Below, one piece after another: positions 9,106 through 18,422 of a stretch of 64,000 nucleotides of DNA. A program made the translations under genes and the position numbers. This DNA comes from JAPLMW01 sp964619675 (GTDB lineage Bacteria; Planctomycetota; Phycisphaerae; Sedimentisphaerales; UBA12454), in the NCBI GenBank assembly GCA_964619675.1, contig CAZUEO010000006.1, positions 22,734 through 86,733 on the forward strand. Direction: 5' to 3'. A model generated the notes under the pieces. The model had not been told where the DNA came from. It was given only the letters and a program-made list of their open reading frames with translations, and ran no database searches. How positions within the stretch are numbered: position 1 is the stretch's first letter; every line of letters starts with the position of its first letter.

Positions 9106-9429
9106 ATGCAGGGAAAAGTCGCAATATTTGGCAGTGCTGATTTTGTTATGCCTTATTCGGCCCTGGGAGCCGATACCTTCGCGGTCGAACAAAAGGCTGA
9201 GCAAATAATTCAATCAGCCGAAAAAATAGCCGCTGAAAAATATGCGGTTATAATCGTAGCGGAGAACATTGCGCAAAAGGCCGACGAAGTTTTCAGACAG
9301 TTCCGCACGAAAACAATGCCTTGTGTCCTTGTTGTGCCGTTCACGACAGAATCAAAGGGCTTTGCCGTTGAAAGTTTGGCACGGCTTTTAAAATTTGCCA
9401 CAGGAATAAATATCTCACAGAGTACATAG
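9106..9429 (+). CDS. V/A-type ATP synthase subunit F
   Basis: A 107-residue Rossmann-like central-stalk protein (MQGKVAIFGSADFVMPYSAL) that binds subunit D and regulates rotation. The pattern of a short beta strand, glycine turn, then AEKYAVIIVAENIAQK is characteristic of the small F subunit. Starts 2 bp after the C stop, inside the operon. Confidence 0.9.
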   Translation: MQGKVAIFGSADFVMPYSALGADTFAVEQKAEQIIQSAEKIAAEKYAVIIVAENIAQKADEVFRQFRTKTMPCVLVVPFTTESKGFAVESLARLLKFATGINISQST

Positions 9430-9446
9430 AATCTTCAGGATAAAAT

Positions 9447-11216
9447 ATGGCCCAACCAAAAACAGGAACGATAGTTAAAGTTACAGGACCTGTTGTCGTA
9501 GCTGAAGGAATGCTCGGCTCACGAATGTACGACGTTGTCAGAGTCAGCAGGCACAATCTTATCGGAGAAATCGTCGAGCTGGCAGGTGATACGGCAAGCA
9601 TCCAGGTTTATGAAGACACTGTCAGCATCGGCCCGGGCCAGCCAGTCACCGATACGGGCGCCCCGCTGAGTGTAGAGCTCGGCCCGGGTCTGATAGGAAG
9701 CATTTATGACGGCATTCAAAGACCTCTTGACCAGTTATATAAAACGCAGGGCGACTATATTCTGCGAGGTAGCGAGCTGCCAGGCCTGGACAGGAAAAAG
9801 AAATGGCATTTCAAGCCCGTTATTAAAAATGGAACTGAAGTTTCAGGCGGTGATATAATCGGCCAGGTTCAGGAAACTGAGCTTCTGCTGCACAAAATTA
9901 TGATACCGGCAGGTATAAACGGCAAGATTGAAGGCCTGTCCGAAGGCGAATTTACGGTCGAACAGAAAATTGCACAGGTTACATCGACGGATGGGAAAAA
10001 ACATGAAATCACAATGATGCAGAAATGGCCTGTTCGCCAGGGCCGAGCGATAAAACAGAGGCTCGCACCAAATATAATTCTCCAGACCGGCCAGCGGGTA
10101 ATCGATACCTTTTTCCCTTTAGCCAAAGGCGGCACGGCCTGCATACCGGGTCCTTTCGGCTCAGGCAAAACCGTTGTGCAGCACCAGCTTTCAAAATGGG
10201 TCGATGCAGATGTAGTGGTCTATGTCGGCTGCGGCGAAAGAGGCAACGAAATGACCGATGTGCTGATGGAATTCCCGCATCTGAAAGACCCCCGCAGCGG
10301 CCAGCCTTTGATGAAACGCTCGGTTCTCATCGCCAACACTTCAAATATGCCCGTAGCTGCAAGAGAAGCCTCCGTCTATACAGGTATAACCATAGCGGAG
10401 TATTTTCGCGATATGGGTTATAGCGTAGCTCTTATGGCGGATTCCACAAGCCGATGGGCTGAGGCGATGAGGGAAATATCGGCAAGACTGGAAGAAATGC
10501 CCGCTGAGGAAGGCTATCCTGCCTACCTGGCCGCCAGAGCCGCCTCTTTTTATGAACGGGCAGGCAGAACGGACTGCATAGGCAAACCTCAGCGCCAAGG
10601 CATGCTTTCTATAATAGGAGCGGTAAGCCCACCAGGCGGCGATTTGTCGGATTCGGTCGTGCAGGCTACTCTGCACGTTACCAAGGTCTTCTGGTCGCTG
10701 GTCGGCAAACTTGCTTACCAGAGGCATTTTCCCGCTATCGACTGGCTGACAAGCTACTCATTCTATAAACAATATCTCGCCGACAGCTTCAAAGACAAGG
10801 AAAAGGGGCAGGAAATGACAACCCTTACTCAGGAAGCGATGAGCCTGCTGGAACAGGAGGCACAGCTTGCCGAAATCGTAAGGCTTGTCGGCTCTGAATC
10901 GATAAGTCCTGCCGATAGAATGACGCTCCAGACTGCGAAAAGCATCCGTGAAGATTTTCTGCATCAGAACGCATTTCACGAAATCGACACATACACATCG
11001 ATGGAAAAGCAGTTCGAAATGCTAAAAACCATACTTTATTTTCACAAAAAAGGCCTCGAGGCCGTCGAAAAAGACATTGACACGGAAGCGATTTTTAAAC
11101 TTGCCGTTACCGAGGACATCGCGCGGGCAAAATATGTGCCGGAAAACCAGATGGAAACAATTGCAAAAATACGAAGCAAAATAGACGAAGAATTCAAGAC
11201 TTTACAGAGCAGTTAA
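9447..11216 (+). CDS. V/A-type ATP synthase catalytic subunit A
   Basis: The catalytic nucleotide-binding subunit of the A3B3 head, 589 residues, normal for the family. The P-loop GPFGSGKTVVQ lies at about residues 233-243; GCGERGNEM and LMADSTSRWAEAMREIS follow at the expected distances. The non-homologous bulge domain characteristic of A subunits is present between the N-terminal barrel and the P-loop. A TTGGCN-like RBS is not evident; TCAGGA lies about 11 bp before the ATG. The next gene, B, follows after 20 bp. Confidence 0.97.
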   Translation: MAQPKTGTIVKVTGPVVVAEGMLGSRMYDVVRVSRHNLIGEIVELAGDTASIQVYEDTVSIGPGQPVTDTGAPLSVELGPGLIGSIYDGIQRPLDQLYKTQGDYILRGSELPGLDRKKKWHFKPVIKNGTEVSGGDIIGQVQETELLLHKIMIPAGINGKIEGLSEGEFTVEQKIAQVTSTDGKKHEITMMQKWPVRQGRAIKQRLAPNIILQTGQRVIDTFFPLAKGGTACIPGPFGSGKTVVQHQLSKWVDADVVVYVGCGERGNEMTDVLMEFPHLKDPRSGQPLMKRSVLIANTSNMPVAAREASVYTGITIAEYFRDMGYSVALMADSTSRWAEAMREISARLEEMPAEEGYPAYLAARAASFYERAGRTDCIGKPQRQGMLSIIGAVSPPGGDLSDSVVQATLHVTKVFWSLVGKLAYQRHFPAIDWLTSYSFYKQYLADSFKDKEKGQEMTTLTQEAMSLLEQEAQLAEIVRLVGSESISPADRMTLQTAKSIREDFLHQNAFHEIDTYTSMEKQFEMLKTILYFHKKGLEAVEKDIDTEAIFKLAVTEDIARAKYVPENQMETIAKIRSKIDEEFKTLQSS

Positions 11217-11236
11217 AAGAATTACAGGAGTAATGC

Positions 11237-12622
11237 ATGCTTAAGGAATATCAAACTGTAAAGAGTATAAGCGGGCCCTTAATTCTGGTTGAATCCGTCG
11301 ATGAGGCACGCTTTGGCGAAATGGTCGAGATAGAGCTTGGCGACGGCCCAATACGTCACGCCCAGATTTTGCAGGTCGAACGGGACAAGGTGCTCGTACA
11401 GGTCTTCGAAGGTACGGAAGGCATTGACGTAGATTCTGTAACTGTAAGGATACTGGGCAGGCCGCAGCAGCTTGCCGTCTCGCCTGATATTCTCGGCAGG
11501 GTCTTTAACGGCATCGGCCAGCCAAAAGACGGCGGGCCCAGAATAATCGCTGAAAAACTCCTTAACATAAACGGCAACCCAATCAATCCTTACAGCAGAG
11601 ATTACCCAAATGAATTTATCCAGACCGGCATATCAACGATTGACGGCCTAAATCCGCTCGTTCGCGGCCAAAAGCTGCCGGTGTTCAGCGGTTCAGGCCT
11701 GCCGCACGACGAATTAACCGCTCAGATTGCCAGGCAGGCAACTGTGCTCGGCAAAGGCGAGCAATTTGCCGTTGTCTTTGCCGCAATGGGCATAACATTC
11801 GAAGCGGCTCAGTTCTTTATCGATGACCTTGCAAACACCGGCGCAATAGAAAGAGCCGTAATGTTCATTAATCTTGCCAACGACCCTGCAATCGAAAGAA
11901 TCGCTGCCCCGAGAGTCGCTTTTACTGCGGCAGAATATCTCGCATTCGATAAAGATATGCACGTACTGGTTATTCTTAACGATATGACAAACTACTGCGA
12001 AGCATTGCGGCAGGTTAGCGCTGCAAGAAAGGAGGTGCCGGGCAGAAGAGGTTACCCGGGCTATCTTTATACCGACCTTGCGATGATTTACGAGCGGGCA
12101 GGAAGAATCAAGAATAAAAAAGGCTCGATAACGCTGGTGCCGGTCTTGACAATGCCTGAAGACGATAAAACCCATCCCGTTCCCGATTTGACAGGCTATA
12201 TTACCGAAGGCCAGATAATCCTTTCTCGCTCTCTGCACCGCAAGGCCGTCGCACCGCCGGTTGATGTCCTGCCGAGCCTTTCAAGACTTAAAGACAAGGG
12301 TATCGGTAAAGACAAGACACGTGAAGACCATGCCGATTTGTATAATCAGCTTTATGCAGCTTATGCCCGCGGCAAGGAATGTCAGGAACTTGCAACAATT
12401 CTCGGCGCAGCCGCCCTTTCGGAAGAAGACAAAAAATATATGACATTCGCGGATGAATTTGAAAAACGCTATATTTCACAGGGCTACCACGAAAACAGAA
12501 CTATCGAGCAGACTCTTGACCTCGGCTGGGAGCTGTTAAGTATGTTCGAAGATACCCAACTGAAGCGAATTCGCGTCGAGTTCATCAAAAAATATATGCC
12601 GAAGTACCGGAAAAAGTCCTGA
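11237..12622 (+). CDS. V/A-type ATP synthase regulatory subunit B
   Basis: The non-catalytic head subunit, 461 residues. In place of a P-loop it has the B-type sequence FSGSGLPHDELTAQI near residue 150, so it cannot hydrolyse ATP itself. SARKEVPGRRGYPGYLYTDLA and the arginine-rich interface with subunit A are conserved. The stop overlaps the start of subunit D (TGATG at 12620-12624), giving translational coupling. Confidence 0.97.
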   Translation: MLKEYQTVKSISGPLILVESVDEARFGEMVEIELGDGPIRHAQILQVERDKVLVQVFEGTEGIDVDSVTVRILGRPQQLAVSPDILGRVFNGIGQPKDGGPRIIAEKLLNINGNPINPYSRDYPNEFIQTGISTIDGLNPLVRGQKLPVFSGSGLPHDELTAQIARQATVLGKGEQFAVVFAAMGITFEAAQFFIDDLANTGAIERAVMFINLANDPAIERIAAPRVAFTAAEYLAFDKDMHVLVILNDMTNYCEALRQVSAARKEVPGRRGYPGYLYTDLAMIYERAGRIKNKKGSITLVPVLTMPEDDKTHPVPDLTGYITEGQIILSRSLHRKAVAPPVDVLPSLSRLKDKGIGKDKTREDHADLYNQLYAAYARGKECQELATILGAAALSEEDKKYMTFADEFEKRYISQGYHENRTIEQTLDLGWELLSMFEDTQLKRIRVEFIKKYMPKYRKKS

Positions 12623-13242
12623 TGCAAACAAACATTAACGCCACAAGAATGGAACTGCTCTTGCTGCGAAGGCGAGTTGCGCTTGCGGTAAGAGGCCATA
12701 GACTGCTGAGCGAAAAAAGAGATGAAATCTCAAGACAGTTGATACAGATATCAAAACAGCTCGGCTCATTAAGAAAGGAAATTGAAAGCCGGCTCATCGA
12801 GGCATCCAGACGATTTGTAATGGCAAGAGCCATAATGGAGCCTGAAAATGTAAAATCGGCAATGGAAGTTGCAGGCAGAAAATTTAGTCTTGCTCTAAGC
12901 TTTGCCAATATAATGAGCGTGAAGGTCCCGAAATTCGCCGGCCAGAGCGAAGGTGAAATAATCAATTATGGTTTTTGGTCAACCAGCGGCGAACTCGACA
13001 TAGCTCTTAAAAGGCTGGAAAAAGTTTTTGACAGGCTCATCGAGCTTGCCGAAAAGGAAAAACAGGCACAGCTTCTGGCCGATGAACTGCAGAAAACAAG
13101 GCGCAGAGTAAACGTTCTTGAGCACGTCGTCATCCCCGAAATGCAGCAGACGATTCGATTTATATACGACAAGCTCGCCGAGGTCGAACGCGACAACATA
13201 AGCAGACTTATGAAGATTACCGAGATGATAAGGTCGATTTGA
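12622..13242 (+). CDS. V/A-type ATP synthase central-stalk subunit D
   Basis: A 206-residue coiled-coil shaft that turns inside the A/B head. Signature N-terminal pattern INATRMELLLLRRRVALAVRGHRLL and C-terminal RRRVNVLEHVVIPEMQQTIRFI are both textbook for subunit D. It is the last ATPase gene; the following reading frame is a separate membrane protein that overlaps its stop only if its upstream TTG is used. Confidence 0.95.
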   Translation: MQTNINATRMELLLLRRRVALAVRGHRLLSEKRDEISRQLIQISKQLGSLRKEIESRLIEASRRFVMARAIMEPENVKSAMEVAGRKFSLALSFANIMSVKVPKFAGQSEGEIINYGFWSTSGELDIALKRLEKVFDRLIELAEKEKQAQLLADELQKTRRRVNVLEHVVIPEMQQTIRFIYDKLAEVERDNISRLMKITEMIRSI

Positions 13243-13313
13243 ACCCCGATTTGGCTTTACAATGCCGGCAAATTTGCCTGTTGCTTGGCACATATACGGA
13301 TTATAATACCTGT

Positions 13314-15230
13314 ATGGCAGATACAGAAAGCCCCAAGACTATAAAACCAGTTCCAAAATCACTTATAACCGCAGGACCCACTCTGCACTACAGCCATGCA
13401 AACGTAAACAGTTGTTATTTCCTTGCGGTTTGTGTGTATTATGCCGCTGCAGTTTTCTGCGCCAAGCTTCTGACCGGCCGGCTCATTTCCTGCTGGGGTC
13501 CGCTTTATCTCGAAAAATTCATTATAAGTCCTTTGAGCATTTTTGAATATCCCGCCCAGATATTTGTACTCGGACTTCTTTTCGGAATCCTTATCGCTGT
13601 CCCGATTCTCGCCTCGCAGCTTATGAGTTTCAAATACAGCATCTTGTTTATCCTTACGCTGTCCTTCATAGCAGGTTTGCCGGCCCTGGCGGCCTGTGTC
13701 CTGATTGGGGCATTTGCCGCGGCATTAAGACCTTTGCGATTCAGGTCGCGATACATCGCCTTCGTTTTGTGCAGTTCACCTGTATTTATATATTTCGCAC
13801 TTTTCGGCGGAGCAAAAAACACCGACAGTATCCGATGGGCACTGTCTTATACGCCGTGGTTCTACGGTCTGCTTAACGCCCTTGTAATTGCTGCCTTTGT
13901 TCTGGTGATAGGTCACTTTACCCGCTACAGACCGGGCCTGATATGGAGCATTGTCGCCTGTTTCCTTATTGTAACCATAATCTTTTTTCATAATACAATC
14001 AACCTTTCCGAACTTGACTACCAGCTTCACATCGCAAAGAACAACCCAGAAACAGTTCAGGAATTTCAGGACCACAGCATAATCGCCGCACTCGACCACA
14101 CCGTTATGAGCAATGAAAGCAGAAGTTATTTTCAGCCGCCTTTTTATCCCGCCGAACCAATAGCCCTAAGAGCGGTTTTAAAAAAGGAGATTCAGAATAG
14201 ACTAATGCACGACCGCTGGCCGGAATGGTTCAATGTCCCGCCTGAGCTGAGATACCAGGAAAAAAAACAGCAGCTTCTAAAACAATACGACTATTTTATA
14301 AATCCTCCGAAGCAATGGTGGAAGCCCGCTTTTATTCACAGGGCTTTTCTGAAAAGCAGGGTCAGAATAAACCGTATGCCGATAGCACTTTACTACAAGG
14401 CAATGTTGAGCGAGCTGGCGCCGGAGCTGAACATCCTCGGCGAAAAGGAAATACTGCATTTTTATAACGACTATCCGCATAAGGAGAATCTGCCGATTTG
14501 GCATAGACTTTTCTTCGAATATCCCGACAGCACGGAATCCATTGAAGCCCGCTGGCGAAGAGCCGTTCATTTGGCAGGTATGGAGCGATTTTCCTCTGCC
14601 CGCGAACTTATAGACCAGGGACTTGATATGATAGAGAAAAAATCTGCTGCGGTAACAAGTGCCTCTGCAGATGAAACTGAAAAAATCTTCCGAAAACCTC
14701 AGACGACCATTATCACGGAATTCGAGCTCAAAAAAATCAAAAGAAAGCTCCAGTACCTGCGCAATTTAATAAGCAGTGAAAATCTCGGCTCGCCTCGGCA
14801 CGTCGAAGGCGAGACGGGCAGCGATACGCAAACCGCCCATCTGCTCGCACAGTTTATACTTCTCAACACTCATGACCCGTTCTTCAGGCTGCAGCTTGAC
14901 AACCTCCTGGTACAAACGACAGACAAAAGTCCTATCGCCGACAACATATTACTCTCGCAAATCATGCTTACTCCGGATGCAGTTTTAAGACAGCAGCGTC
15001 TCGGCCAGCTTGCAAAAAATTACGCAGGCACTGATGGCGGCATACAGGCAAAATTCGAACAGGCCTGCCTGAAACTGGCCATCTGGAAAGAACACGGCTT
15101 GAGCGAGGCAGAAAAGGAAAAATACCTGACCGAAGCAAGAAATGACCTTGAGGATTTCCTCAAAAACCACCCCGACAGCATATTCGCCCAGCAGGCCCGC
15201 GAAAAACTCTCCACTATGCCCGTCCATTGA
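13314..15230 (+). CDS. hypothetical polytopic membrane protein with repeat-rich C-terminal half
   Basis: 638 residues from the ATG at 13314. The frame also opens from a TTG at 13239, but the ATG is preferred because TATAAT lies at 13302-13307, only 6 bp ahead, which would give a leaderless message (inference). About six hydrophobic segments fill residues 30-260; the rest is soluble and helical, with TPR-like hairpins (SIEARWRRAVHLAGMERF; LEDFLKNHPDSIFAQQA resembles the end of YfiO/BamD-type TPR proteins). I do not recognise a specific family. A palindrome in the coding sequence at 14789-14813 encodes GSPRHVEGETG. Confidence 0.7.
   Translation: MADTESPKTIKPVPKSLITAGPTLHYSHANVNSCYFLAVCVYYAAAVFCAKLLTGRLISCWGPLYLEKFIISPLSIFEYPAQIFVLGLLFGILIAVPILASQLMSFKYSILFILTLSFIAGLPALAACVLIGAFAAALRPLRFRSRYIAFVLCSSPVFIYFALFGGAKNTDSIRWALSYTPWFYGLLNALVIAAFVLVIGHFTRYRPGLIWSIVACFLIVTIIFFHNTINLSELDYQLHIAKNNPETVQEFQDHSIIAALDHTVMSNESRSYFQPPFYPAEPIALRAVLKKEIQNRLMHDRWPEWFNVPPELRYQEKKQQLLKQYDYFINPPKQWWKPAFIHRAFLKSRVRINRMPIALYYKAMLSELAPELNILGEKEILHFYNDYPHKENLPIWHRLFFEYPDSTESIEARWRRAVHLAGMERFSSARELIDQGLDMIEKKSAAVTSASADETEKIFRKPQTTIITEFELKKIKRKLQYLRNLISSENLGSPRHVEGETGSDTQTAHLLAQFILLNTHDPFFRLQLDNLLVQTTDKSPIADNILLSQIMLTPDAVLRQQRLGQLAKNYAGTDGGIQAKFEQACLKLAIWKEHGLSEAEKEKYLTEARNDLEDFLKNHPDSIFAQQAREKLSTMPVH
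14789..14813. repeat. in-frame palindrome within membrane protein gene (family 3 candidate)
   Basis: CTCGCCT at 14789-14795 and AGGCGAG at 14807-14813 form a 7-bp stem with an 11-base loop. It aligns with the in-frame palindrome at 5062-5093 (see there). The reading frame passes through without interruption. Confidence 0.4.
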
Positions 15231-15253
15231 CAAATTCGCCTGTTTTACCTAAT

Positions 15254-15282
15254 TTGACTTTGCCCCGGATTTTTAGTATAAT
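15254..15282 (+). promoter_or_regulatory. sigma-70 promoter for the diguanylate cyclase gene
   Basis: TTGACT at 15254-15259 and a perfect TATAAT at 15277-15282, spaced 17 bp, 36 bp before the ATG at 15318. One of the best promoters in the window. Confidence 0.75.
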
Positions 15283-15317
15283 ACACTGATATATTATATC
15301 AGGGCACATAGCCGAAA

Positions 15318-16367
15318 ATGCAAAGCAGGATAACCATAGACACATCCAATAAGGACGGAAAAATATTGCTGATAGGCCGGGTCGAAAAAACGACCGTTGA
15401 CACCTCACAATGTGCCTCCATACAGTTTCATACCCGTCCAAATATGTCCGATGCCATTGCCACAGCATCAACAAATCAATTCGATGTCATAGCAGTAATC
15501 CCGGATGACTTCAATGCAAACCTTGTCTCATCGCTGGCGACACTTAGAAAAATAAACCCCAAATCAAAAATTCTCCTGTTGGCTCAAATGTGGCAGGAGC
15601 CGAAGGCAATCGAACTTTCAGCCTCTGCCCATAACGGAGCAAAACTCGCCGATGATTACTATATCCTGCCTGTCAGTTTCACGACAAAAAAAACTGATGC
15701 GCAACAATCGACAAAAATTATACCTGATACGGAACTGATACAGCAGCAGCGGCAGCGGATTGAAATACTTGAAAAACTTGTAATGGAAGATGAGCTTACC
15801 GGCGTCAAAAACAGAAGGTTCGCCAGGGAATTTTTGCGGCAGATTACCGCCCACGCCGGTCAGGAGTCTCTGCAGGTTACGCTGCTCATTTTCGACATAG
15901 ACAATTTCAAGCAGTATAACGACCTTTACGGCCATCCGGTCGGCGACAATATTCTCAAACAGGCCGCCGTTTTAATGCAGAAGTGCTGCAGAAAACAGGA
16001 CATTGTCGCCAGAATAGGCGGAGATGAATTTGCCGTTGTATTCTGGAATCTGCCTGCAGGCAGGGCCGTAGCTCTCGATACCGGCACAAAAGCAGAAAGA
16101 AGGCGTATTGAGAGCGAGCATCCGAAACAGGTAATAAATATCTGCGACAGATTCAGAAGGGAGCTTAACAAAACCGACCTTCCCGCACTCGGCGCGGAAG
16201 GCAAAGGCATACTGGCCATAAGCGGCGGCCTGGCAACTTTCCCCCGCGACGGCTCAACAGTAGAGGAGCTTTTTGCCCAGGCCGACAATGCCCTGCTGGA
16301 AGCAAAACGCAGTGGTAAAAACCGCGTCTATCTCATCGGCAGGGAAAACAATCATCAGCAAGTCTGA
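15318..16367 (+). CDS. diguanylate cyclase with N-terminal receiver-like domain
   Basis: Makes cyclic di-GMP from two GTP. Residues 1 to about 130 look like a degenerate receiver domain (FDVIAVIPDDFN, then KSKILLLAQMW) without the usual Asp/Lys set clearly in place. The GGDEF domain occupies about 155-340: DELTGVKNRR, FDIDNFKQYNDLYGHPVGD and RIGGDEF at about 232-238 are all intact, so it should be active. RKQD lies five residues before GGDEF, the position of the inhibitory I-site RxxD. It has its own strong promoter. Its 3' end overlaps the convergent glycosyltransferase gene by 35 bp. Confidence 0.92.
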   Translation: MQSRITIDTSNKDGKILLIGRVEKTTVDTSQCASIQFHTRPNMSDAIATASTNQFDVIAVIPDDFNANLVSSLATLRKINPKSKILLLAQMWQEPKAIELSASAHNGAKLADDYYILPVSFTTKKTDAQQSTKIIPDTELIQQQRQRIEILEKLVMEDELTGVKNRRFAREFLRQITAHAGQESLQVTLLIFDIDNFKQYNDLYGHPVGDNILKQAAVLMQKCCRKQDIVARIGGDEFAVVFWNLPAGRAVALDTGTKAERRRIESEHPKQVINICDRFRRELNKTDLPALGAEGKGILAISGGLATFPRDGSTVEELFAQADNALLEAKRSGKNRVYLIGRENNHQQV

Positions 16368-17559
16368 CAACTTCTGTCGGCCCTGTAAGCTTGTACCTGA
16401 TGCCCCGCCATTTTATTGTCCTGCCGAACGATGAAGAAATAATACAGACTAATAAAACCAGCGACCATAACGGACTGCCGATAATATCAGCCGCTGCCGC
16501 AACCTTCATTTTTGCAGCCTCTGCCGCCAGAAGTCTGAAAATCATTATCTGTCTTAAAAAGGCTCTTGTTATCTGTCCTGCAAAAAAAACAATCGCCGCT
16601 GCGAGAAAGACATACCAATACTCTGAGCCGGTAAGGTATGAAAAAACTGCCAATGCCGTAAAACCCCACAGCCCTATGACTGAAAATACGCTGCTTACAA
16701 GACCAAACCACCATGTCCCCGGTACAGTAACTCTTGTAATAACAAACTGGCGTCTTACAAATTCAAAAAGACTGCACCAGTTGGTCTGTTCAAAAGAAGC
16801 GACAATACAGCCGGGCACAAAAATGACTTTAAGTTTCGCTTTCTTGACCTCCCTTGTCAGTGTTAAATCATCGCTTACCGCATTTTGCCAGATTTTGTCT
16901 ATGCCAAGCTTCTTAAAAGTGCCAACACGCAGGGCCATTGAGCCGCCCCAGGCACAATTGAATAACGTAGGCCCCAGAAGTTGAGCAACCTTGGCATTCA
17001 TCGCGGACAGTGCCAGCGTTGCTAAATTGTTCTTCAGCGGTACATACCAGCGATAGCCGGTTGAGGCGCCGTGCTTGGTCTTTCGCAGCGGATAGACAAG
17101 AAAGCTCAGCCAATCCCGGCGGACGCAGGCATCCGAATCGGCAAATGCGAAAACTTCAACATCTCTTTCAGCGTTTCTGCACGCATAAAGCAGGTTGTGC
17201 AGTTTCTGGCTGCCGTCTTTTGCCAGGCCGGCTACAAGAACTCTTGTCTTAAACGCTTTTGTCTGGTTTCCGAATCGCTCTTTAAGACTAAGCAGCCGGT
17301 TATAAGCCGCATCTTCGCAGCTCTCGACTACGAACACCAGTTCGAAATTGTCATAATCAAGCTCGTGAAAAGAACCGATATTTTTGTCAAAAGCTGTGTC
17401 GATTCCCTTGCACGGCACAATCAATGCGACCCTGGGACGATAGGAAGTATGCTTTCTGGCAAACTTTTGCAGAACATATCTGTAGTGTTGAAAAATCTGA
17501 AAAACAAATAAAACCTGTATCACAATGGAAGCTATCGTTATTGCATACAAAACTGTCAT
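16333..17559 (-). CDS. family 2 glycosyltransferase, ceramide-glucosyltransferase-like
   Basis: 408 residues: an N-terminal membrane helix (MTVLYAITIASIVIQVLFVF), a GT-A catalytic domain with RVALIVPCKG and the metal-binding FADSDACVRRDWL, then NAVSDDLTLTREV, RRQFVITR in place of Q/RxxRW, and three C-terminal membrane helices. This layout resembles GT21 and hopanoid-type HpnI enzymes, which transfer sugars to lipids; the actual acceptor is unknown. It is the third gene of a leftward operon, 14 bp after the phosphoesterase. The last 35 bp overlap the diguanylate cyclase gene on the other strand. Confidence 0.8.
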   Translation of the reverse strand: MTVLYAITIASIVIQVLFVFQIFQHYRYVLQKFARKHTSYRPRVALIVPCKGIDTAFDKNIGSFHELDYDNFELVFVVESCEDAAYNRLLSLKERFGNQTKAFKTRVLVAGLAKDGSQKLHNLLYACRNAERDVEVFAFADSDACVRRDWLSFLVYPLRKTKHGASTGYRWYVPLKNNLATLALSAMNAKVAQLLGPTLFNCAWGGSMALRVGTFKKLGIDKIWQNAVSDDLTLTREVKKAKLKVIFVPGCIVASFEQTNWCSLFEFVRRQFVITRVTVPGTWWFGLVSSVFSVIGLWGFTALAVFSYLTGSEYWYVFLAAAIVFFAGQITRAFLRQIMIFRLLAAEAAKMKVAAAADIIGSPLWSLVLLVCIISSSFGRTIKWRGIRYKLTGPTEVVRLADDCFPCR

Positions 17560-17573
17560 ATCTCGCCGAGCCC

Positions 17574-18422
17574 TTAACCAATACTTGCAAGCGGTACAAG
17601 AGAATCTGTCAATTCTTTTATCGTGTATTGAGAATCCAGCCTGATATGCAGCATGTGGCCGTGATTATGCTGTGAATCAACAATAATCAAGTTCTGATTA
17701 TTACTCATCCAGCCGGTTTCCTGAATCTGATGACCAAGCACAAACAAATCAACGTCGAGCTGTTGTGCAAGAAATTTAAGGGTTTTGCCGCTGTGCCCTC
17801 TGCCCCAGGTCAAAAGATAAGCGGAATTAGGCCTGACTATATCGTTGATTTTCAGCTTCCTGTGGAAGATTGAAAAGTCAAATTTTTCAACCATCCTGTC
17901 GGAAGGCAGCGAATGCGAAATCCATATCCGGTTGGGACACCTGACCGCCAGAGGCTGTGAAAAAAGAAATCTCTCCATCGCACTTTCCACATCCTTTGTC
18001 TGGCTGCCGAAATATCTCTGCATTGCGGCACGCATCGCAGCGTTCATCTCCTTGCCGCCTTTCATAACATCACTGTTGCTTATAAAAGCAGTATCATGAT
18101 TTGCAAGGATGAAGTGTATTCTATCGGGGAAATCTGCCTTGAGCTTTGCGGCATCGACCAGCAGTTCAAACGACAAACATCCCCCTTTCTCATCTTCCGG
18201 CCCACCATGTATTATTTCCTGCAGAACAAGATGCCTGTCCGGGTTTTTATCCAATGCGGCATAGGCTACTATCCGCTCGAAATTGCGCCGATGGCCGTGA
18301 ATATCACCGGCAATAACCAAATCGCCGCTATCCGGCAGAACTACCAGATTATGCTGTCGATACCGGTCGTTTTCATTAGCCTTAATACCGGCCTCCAGCA
18401 ATTCTATAATGTCGTTTGCCAT
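17574..18422 (-). CDS. calcineurin-like metallophosphoesterase
   Basis: 282 residues. Metal-site motifs appear in order: VIAGDIHGHRRN (GDxHG, about residues 36-47), ILANHDTAF (GNHD-type with Ala for Gly), WISHSLPSD and VLGHQIQETGW (GHxx). This is a PPP/bis-nucleotide phosphatase-like fold; the substrate cannot be told from the sequence. The start codon overlaps the kinase stop (TAATG at 18420-18424), so a Ser/Thr kinase and a phosphatase-fold enzyme are translated in tandem. That pairing suggests reversible phosphorylation of a shared target (inference). Confidence 0.82.
   Translation of the reverse strand: MANDIIELLEAGIKANENDRYRQHNLVVLPDSGDLVIAGDIHGHRRNFERIVAYAALDKNPDRHLVLQEIIHGGPEDEKGGCLSFELLVDAAKLKADFPDRIHFILANHDTAFISNSDVMKGGKEMNAAMRAAMQRYFGSQTKDVESAMERFLFSQPLAVRCPNRIWISHSLPSDRMVEKFDFSIFHRKLKINDIVRPNSAYLLTWGRGHSGKTLKFLAQQLDVDLFVLGHQIQETGWMSNNQNLIIVDSQHNHGHMLHIRLDSQYTIKELTDSLVPLASIG

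Noticed and set aside
13239..13313. TTG start for the membrane protein after subunit D
   Set aside because: It would overlap the subunit D stop and add a tail without a signal or RBS; the ATG at 13314 next to a TATAAT box is more plausible.
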